Origin: Talpa occidentalis
Taxonomy: Eukaryota; Chordata; Mammalia; Eulipotyphla; Talpidae
DNA: 64,000 bases
Direction of reading: 5' to 3'
Assembly: GCF_014898055.3 (NCBI RefSeq)
Contig: NW_023604295.1
Span: 139,282,676 to 139,346,675, forward strand
Positions 57,651 to 64,000 of the stretch are shown here, in pieces (within the stretch, counting starts at the first letter, position 1; each line of letters begins with the position of its first letter). Under the pieces are notes generated by a model. It worked only from the letters and a program-made list of their open reading frames with translations. It searched no databases and had not been told where the DNA came from. The position numbers and the translations under genes are program-made.

Positions 57651-58472
57651 TATATTTGTAACAGTATACCCACTGAGGATCTCAGGTGAGTCTGTCAGCA
57701 TTAGTGCTGGAATGGGCTTGTGGGTACTGATGCTAAATGTTTTTCCAACTGGAATGGATTGCATGTAAATACCTGAGAGAGATGAAGTCACGGAGACGGA
57801 CTAGATGCTTACCTTCATGGGATATGCTATGATGCTTGCATATCCAGTTTTCTGTCTTCCCTGTAGGACTGTTATGGCTTTGAGGTCAGGAACTGTGGCT
57901 GCTCATTGCTAAATATCTATACCTGGTGTCCTTCTTGCCTCATGGGGTCACTCTAAAGATTTGTTAAATACAGAAGCGATCTGAACTGTTTCTTGTCAAT
58001 GGGGATAATTTCATGAAAGCCTGTCAGGATAAGTTTCAAGGCAGTTTCATTTTAAATGATAGTTTATGGAAACAAGAGAGAAATAGCCCTTAGTCAAGTG
58101 GGGCTGAGTGGAAAAAACATGGAAGAGGAGGGAATTAGGTGAATGTTTGAGGCATGCAGGAAACGTTGACGGAATCTAACTTTGGCATGTCACAGCCTCC
58201 CTTCTTTTAAGGTCACATAAATTGTCACAATGTATTGAATATTTCTCTGTGGCAATGTGCTAACACTTCTGGTTAAATCTTCTGGTCTGTTGACCACAGA
58301 TTGAGTTTTGGTGACATACAGACATCCTTGGAGAGAATTAAACTTTTTATTTTATATTTCTAGAGAGAAAAGTATAGAAATTGAAGGGGGTAGGGGAGGA
58401 AGTATCATTCAAATGAAAATTGATTTAATTTCTTAGTTTTTGTTGGCAGTAACTAGTGATGATTTTATCACA

Positions 58473-58475
58473 CGT

Positions 58476-58533
<58 letters not shown>
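58473..58533. repeat. Compound microsatellite (GT)n(GA)n(CAGA)n
   Basis: The GT run is at 58473-58500, the AG run at 58501-58516 and CAGA units at 58515-58533. Confidence 0.97.
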
Positions 58534-60476
58534 GACAGAAAAACAGATCTGTTCAACTTAACTTCTTGTAAAGAGATCAAATATAATCTTTCACTATATA
58601 TGTTAGTATAAAATTCGCACATAAATTGCACAATTGCTCAAGAAAAATTTCATTTCTGGTTATTGACTAATGTCAAATCAATAACAAGAGCTCTTATTAG
58701 TACACTAAAAGGAAAAGAGTCCAAATATATCAATATCATAGTTGTAATATTATCCCTTCCCACCTCAGCTGCAATTTGTTCTCTTATGTCGTAGATGCCC
58801 CACACAGGTGTCTTAAAGGCTGCAAAGAAATCATCACAAGACAGCTGTTGACTGGTAGCATCTAGTAACTATGCATCAACCCATTGGTGAACTTCCTTTA
58901 ACCAATGAAATGTGAACTAATGCCACTGAGGGTGCGTGTGATTTGCCACTTTTCTTTCTCTGTCATATGATCTACAATGTTGCAAGGACTGGTTATTTGG
59001 CAATTTACTTGGTCCTGGAGTAGAAAGATCTAGAACTTAGAACAACCAATTAGTGATGGTGAAGGGCAAGAAATAAACTATCTTTCAACTCACTGAGCTT
59101 TGGGAGGTGATGGTAACTGTATCACTAATTAGATAATACTGAATGATCCAAGAGTGTATCATGGTTGGGCCATTCACTAGTAGTCTAAAAATTTAAGCGT
59201 AAAATCCCTCAAACTTAACATTCCAAGAAAACTTAAAATTCTATAAATCATTTTACTGTCCTGGGAAGACAGAAACACCCCTAAATGTGATCTTGCCTCT
59301 TGGGGGATATTTGGTCACTGTGTAACTCACAAGTTATACAGTCAGCAAATTCTATTGCCAAAAATTTTAATTGTTGGGTAGAAGTTTGTTAAATTTGGAG
59401 GAAATTATTTTCCTGAGGGTTAAATTCTATGCTAATAGGAAATGTCTCTGAGTCAGCCAATTCTACTGCTGGACAATTATAATTATTAGGTAGGATTTTC
59501 TTATATTTAGCAAAGTCTTTCTCTTGTAACTTAATTTTTTTCAAGTTCTACCCTCAAGAGAACTTTAGATTAAATCAGTCCCACTGCTCACATGACAATT
59601 CTTAAAATATTTGGGGACAGCTGTCATGTTCCCCAAAATTCTGTTCTCTAGCCCTAAACACTTGGTTTCTTCAACAATTCACTACAGGAAAGCCTTGCCA
59701 TCTCTTTTGAAGAAATTAATTGCTCTCCTCCAGATGTCCTACTTTTTAAATGTCTTTTTAAAGTTCCACAAAAGCGTGTGACTTGTGAGAAAGGGCATGG
59801 CAGTTTCAGAATATATGAGGATGTTTTCCTAAGTATTGTCTTCTATTATTCTAGCCTGTTGCTTCAGGCATGAAACTACTGAGAATCTCTCAGGAATTTT
59901 TCTCAGAACCTATTATCAAACAGCATTCACCTCTCCTTTTCTTAAGTACTAGGTTTTTTGAAAACAATACAACTATGTTTTCATTTGAATGTCTTTCAAA
60001 TTGTTTTAGAGTAAACATTTCTTAAATTGATTCAATATTATTACAGTTTCAACACTTAAGCTTGTGCGTGTTTCTAATTTAATATTTTTGGAAGGGAAAT
60101 ATTTCTCTTTTCTCTTAGTTTATTGGATTTCTTGGGATTAAATATTACTATAATTTTCTAACTATAAAGCATAGTAACTGAGATACCAGTTTTAAACATG
60201 TCAAATTTAATTAACTAATTGATACATTTCTTTGTGAATTATTCCTTCATTCCTGTTACTTGCAAGAAAATAACCTACTCAAATGAACATTATTTATAAA
60301 TATTAAATACCACTAATAGAAATATAAATAATAAATGATAAATAATGTGATGAATAAGTTAAATACTGTATGGCATACAAAATCAAGTAAAAGTAAATAT
60401 CGTATTTTATGTTAAAGTAGTGTTATTCTTGGGCTGGGATCTTATATGAGCAGACGGGGCAAAGAGGCTAATTCTA

Positions 60477-60749
60477 GGATTCCGATAATATATTTTTTAA
60501 AGATTTATTTTTATACAAGAATTGGGGTACAGGCCAGAGATGCAGGGGATGAGAGGATTCACCAGAGGCAGAGTGGGGAACAGAACAGTCAGATGGACCA
60601 AAGTGCACTCCTGAGGGTAGTAGCAGGCGAGACAGGAGAGGTCTGTCCTGTCATGTGGGTTTCTCCCGTGCTGGCCCAGAATCAAACTCATCCTCAGTGA
60701 CTGCATCTTAACCTCTGCACCACCAGGGAGACCTGGATTCCGATAATAT
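60477..60749 (-). mobile_element. T+ SINE, older subfamily, 15-bp perfect TSD
   Basis: The tail TTTAAAGATTTATTTTTATACAAG is at the left, with the diagnostic AGAATTGGGGTACAGGCCAGAG and the head ending CACCACCAGGGAGACC at the right. GGATTCCGATAATAT is repeated exactly at 60477-60491 and 60735-60749, although the body has diverged. Confidence 0.9.
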
Positions 60750-63700
60750 CTTGTCTGTTGATTTAGGATACAGATATGTCATTGTTGAAAAACCCCCATC
60801 TATAGATCTATGAGGGTATAATCTTCTGTATATATCTTATACTTAAAGAGAAAGGTAAATCTATCAATATTTTTAGAGCTTCACTGGAGAGGTGTCATTT
60901 CTTCTAGAAGGCTGCTCTTACGTTGCTTACATGTTAGAGAAGATAATGGAATCACTAGGATCTTGCCACTACTAAAGTAATGCACCAGCAACAAATGTCC
61001 CCCCTTAGAGTTCTGTGAGTATCAGGGTACCGAATGGAACCAAGATTGTTCTTGGAAGTTGGTTATAATTGGGCCATAAAGTCTTTTCATTTCCCCTCCC
61101 AATACTCCTTTATGCCAGGAAGAGTAATACTTCTTTACATAACTGGCTAAAGACTGTTATATTTCTTTATTCTATTGGCTGCAGGCCTTGCCTGATGCTT
61201 TCATATATCTCTATTGAAATCTGCTTAAAGTGACAGAATGTGCCCATTAAAAGCAATTTATTGCCACTTTGCTTCAAGACATTGGACCAAGCCATAATTA
61301 ATAGTAAGCTAAAGAGAATGGGGTCAGTAGATCCTGGTGACCAGAGGTGGAAATGATCAATAAGAAAAGGCAATGAGACACAATAGAAGAAGCAGACAAA
61401 GGACATTCAAAGAAAGAAGTAGAGAAGTGTAAGAATGAAGGGAGAAATGAATGGGCACAAATTAAAAAGGACAGTGCAAAAACATCACTTGGAAGTGATG
61501 GTGTTTTCCACACCACCCCCTCCTTACCATCCCCTCCTCCCTAAGTGTCACTGTCCCAGATCTCAGTCTGAAACATAGCCTGACCCCATTAATCACCTTT
61601 CCCGTCACTCAGGAAATTCCACGTTTTTTTCTTAACTACTTTAATTCTTTTAATGAACATTTTTTTTTTAAGAACCAGGTACTCTGGCTCTGATGATATC
61701 AGAGAAATGTAAGCACCCCAGTCCTTATCTCCCAGATAAGGTCTTTCTGAGGCCATGATTACTGTGATCAAGCAGGCAACAGTGAGGCTCACATTCCGTG
61801 ATGAATCTCCTCAGGATGAGCTGTCTGGCTCATCATTGTTTATGAAAATGTATATACTTCTGCAATTAAGCCCAATCTTTAAAAATGGTATGTATATGGG
61901 GTTTTAATCTTATAAATGTGTCTATTTGGGGTTTAGTTGCACTTATACAAAGATGTCGTCATCTCTGGTTTAGGGTTTGCAATTGTTTTCAGACTCTCTT
62001 GCCCCCCGATCTAAAGGTTAGTTTATAGAGAAACACATGTTTTTTAAAGGTTGACTCGACACCTGTTCTTTCCTGGAAAAATAGGATTGTATAGACAAGA
62101 CATACACTACCTTCCAGAAGAGATTTAAAAGAAAACTCACTTATTTCCCAGATAACCAATTCAGGAAACCATTGGTTGAAGAAGCCTGAGGGATCTTAGT
62201 TAACTTTTAGATGCTGAAATGGTTGACTTTTCTTACATTATGGGTGACATCTGCAGGACTGGGTAGCCTTAATTTTGCAGCCACATACTTTCTTTGGTAT
62301 GGCAAATGAAGACAGAAGACCAGTCTCCTGGGATCTGGGAGAGTTAAAAAAAATATTCTCAAATAACTTTTAGAGTGCAAACAAACTGACAGACATTACT
62401 GTGTGTCTCACATACCACCACACATGCGTCCATGGTGTGATAGTGGATTTCCCCAGATGGCCTGACATCAGCACTAGCTTACTTTTAAGAGCAGAGTCGA
62501 GCTCTCCCTCTCGAGGGAGGGTATTACTTTTTCTTAATTGTTTTTTCTGTTATCTCAGGATGTCCCACATGGTATTCTGACTACTTTAGAGGCCTGGGCA
62601 ACTACACTCCATTCATCATCATCAGAGTGACATGAAATCTACACATTACATCCACTTAAGGGGTGTTTGGTTTTTCCTCTTTTATGTTGCAATTTAAATC
62701 AGAGCAAATTTGGCACATTTTCAGTGCATTTTAGGTAGGTAGTTTCCACCTCTACTAAGTTATTGTTTATCATGACATAATAAATTTTATTCCATGGTAA
62801 TAGACTTAAAAAATAAAACCTTAAAACAACCTGCATTCAAAGAGTAAAGTGTAACAGCAAATGATGTAATAACTAAACAAGCAAATGATATAATAATTAA
62901 ACAATTACATATTATCCCAACTGTTCTTTCTCACATGGCTGGTCTTTTAATGCAGATGGTATTAATGCCAGATGAAAGCACAATAAAGTCACTATTGATA
63001 TTATTGACACTAAAATTAATAATAAATAATAATAAAAATAAATATAGGCTTGAAAACTCCAAAGAAAGCCTATCACATTTTATTCTAGTTAAAATTGAGG
63101 CTAGAATTGTTGATAGTACCTGTTTTCAGAGAGCCCATCCTTACCATTTGAGCTTTATTCCACTCATCATGGACTTAATAATGGAGACTGAAATGGAGAC
63201 TTAATAATTAGAGCTTAAAATTGGTATTTAAAAATATATTAAATTCTGGTTTTGGCTAGGGAGGAAATGAACATGAAAATGTGTTAAGACTATATTTGTC
63301 TTCATAATTTTTTTTTTTCTTTGCTGTGGATTCGTTGAAGCTTGAAGGTGCAAGTCTCCCGAATCCCAGCTCTGTTATTTATTACCTACTGACTACACTG
63401 TAACCATTGAAAACTCACTAACCATCCTGGCCCTACTTAACTTTTCTCTACATGATGGTTAATAATCCCTATAAATGTGGGTGACTATAGATAATGTAAC
63501 TTTCCTAATCTCCATTTTCTAGCCAACTTCTATTACTTCTTTGTAGAATCCTTCATTTTTCTTCTCATTGGTTCTTGATTAGTCTTCTGGGGTTGCATCT
63601 CTAAAATGCAAAATGCTTCTCCTTTTCTTTGTTCCTTTAATTTTGTACGACTGGAAGCTTGGGAAAGTTTGGTTTCCTTTCCCAAAGCCTTTCTAGCTGC

Positions 63701-64000
63701 GATATCGTCTTTAGAACCCTCATGGTCCTCATCTTCATTTCTTTGCATCTACAAATTCTGGCATCTACCTAATGCTGCTTTGGCCGTTCACTTGAGTCTT
63801 TTATGCATATCTCTTTCTTTTCTTAGCAATAGATTGCAAAAGCCTAGATTTGGGGCTCTTATATTTCCTCTCATTTCTCATGGCACCAAGCAGAGGGTTA
63901 TGTACCTGGATAGTCTCAAGAACAACCACATTAATATATCCTAAAATCAACAATCCTTTCATGACTTTATATAGAATAGTGCACACTGTAAATGCCTGTG
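60750..64000. other. Intergenic, no gene recognised
   Basis: No gene was seen. An 89-codon frame (62935-63204, plus) and a 112-codon frame (63606-63944, plus) lie in AT-rich sequence without motifs. A MIR-like piece lies at about 63350-63480. Confidence 0.6.
63350..63480 (+). repeat. MIR SINE remnant (degraded)
   Basis: CGAATCCCAGCTCTGTTATTTATTACC and the following CTCACTAACCATCC with TAATAATCCC-type text follow the MIR core order. Confidence 0.5.

Larger units (their letters stand above)
54051..60470. other. Long intergenic stretch, no gene recognised
   Basis: No coding sequence could be supported. It holds a separated direct repeat (54441/55176), a MER5-like piece near 57550-57650 and a compound microsatellite (58473-58533). 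Short open frames of 60-95 codons have no recognisable features. Confidence 0.6.

Noticed and set aside
63606..63944. 112-codon plus-strand open frame near the right edge
   Set aside because: No motif, low-complexity hydrophobic text and overlap with open frames on the other strand. No evidence of coding.
1..64000. CRISPR arrays, operons, prophage or plasmid functions
   Set aside because: The sequence is mammalian nuclear DNA. Regular arrays with unique spacers, bacterial gene organisation and ribosome binding sites are absent.

Overview
The window is chromosomal DNA of a placental mammal. The evidence is a GT-AG spliced gene with short exons, a CpG-island promoter, LINE-1 3' ends, ancient MIR/L2/MER5-type repeats and microsatellites. 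No Alu, B1/B2, VES or carnivore CAN SINEs were recognised. The active SINE is instead a tRNA-derived family ending in AATAAA-type repeats plus TCTTT (a 'T+' SINE), seen here in 16 copies. I could not match it confidently to a named order-specific family. Bat, mole and other laurasiatherian lineages are possible, but the species is left open.

Region 1 to about 7.0 kb holds the only gene I can support: AGA (aspartylglucosaminidase, lysosomal glycosylasparaginase) on the minus strand. Exons 1 to 6 lie at 6581-6698, 4583-4736, 3892-4004, 2876-2988, 1401-1515 and 694-769. All splice sites are canonical, phases are compatible and no stop interrupts the frame. Together they encode about 230 residues: the signal peptide, the whole alpha subunit, the autocatalytic cleavage site with its catalytic threonine, and the start of the beta subunit. 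The remaining exons lie beyond position 1. A CpG island (about 6.37-6.91 kb) carries a TCTCGCGAGA palindrome, an ETS site and GC boxes.

From 7.0 kb to the right edge no gene was found. In the human genome the side of AGA upstream of its promoter is a gene-poor region, which fits. What can be read is mobile-element history. Two 5'-truncated L1 insertions lie at 7080-7965 and about 34357-35239. There are 16 SINE copies. Two solo LTRs of one family sit in opposite orientations (23506-23966 and 42165-42643), each with a perfect 4-bp target-site duplication. Further LTR-like segments lie near 12.4, 29.0, 40.2 and 51.4-52.4 kb. Older L2, CR1/L3-like, MIR and MER5-like remnants and several microsatellites are also present. 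Many short open frames are repeat-derived or chance ORFs.

I did not find a previously undescribed biological system. The most useful observations are the AGA gene model, its promoter architecture with an L1 inserted about 370 bp upstream of the start codon, the paired solo LTRs, truncated 'head-only' SINE copies with their own poly(A) tails and perfect TSDs, and an L1 nested in a SINE tail.
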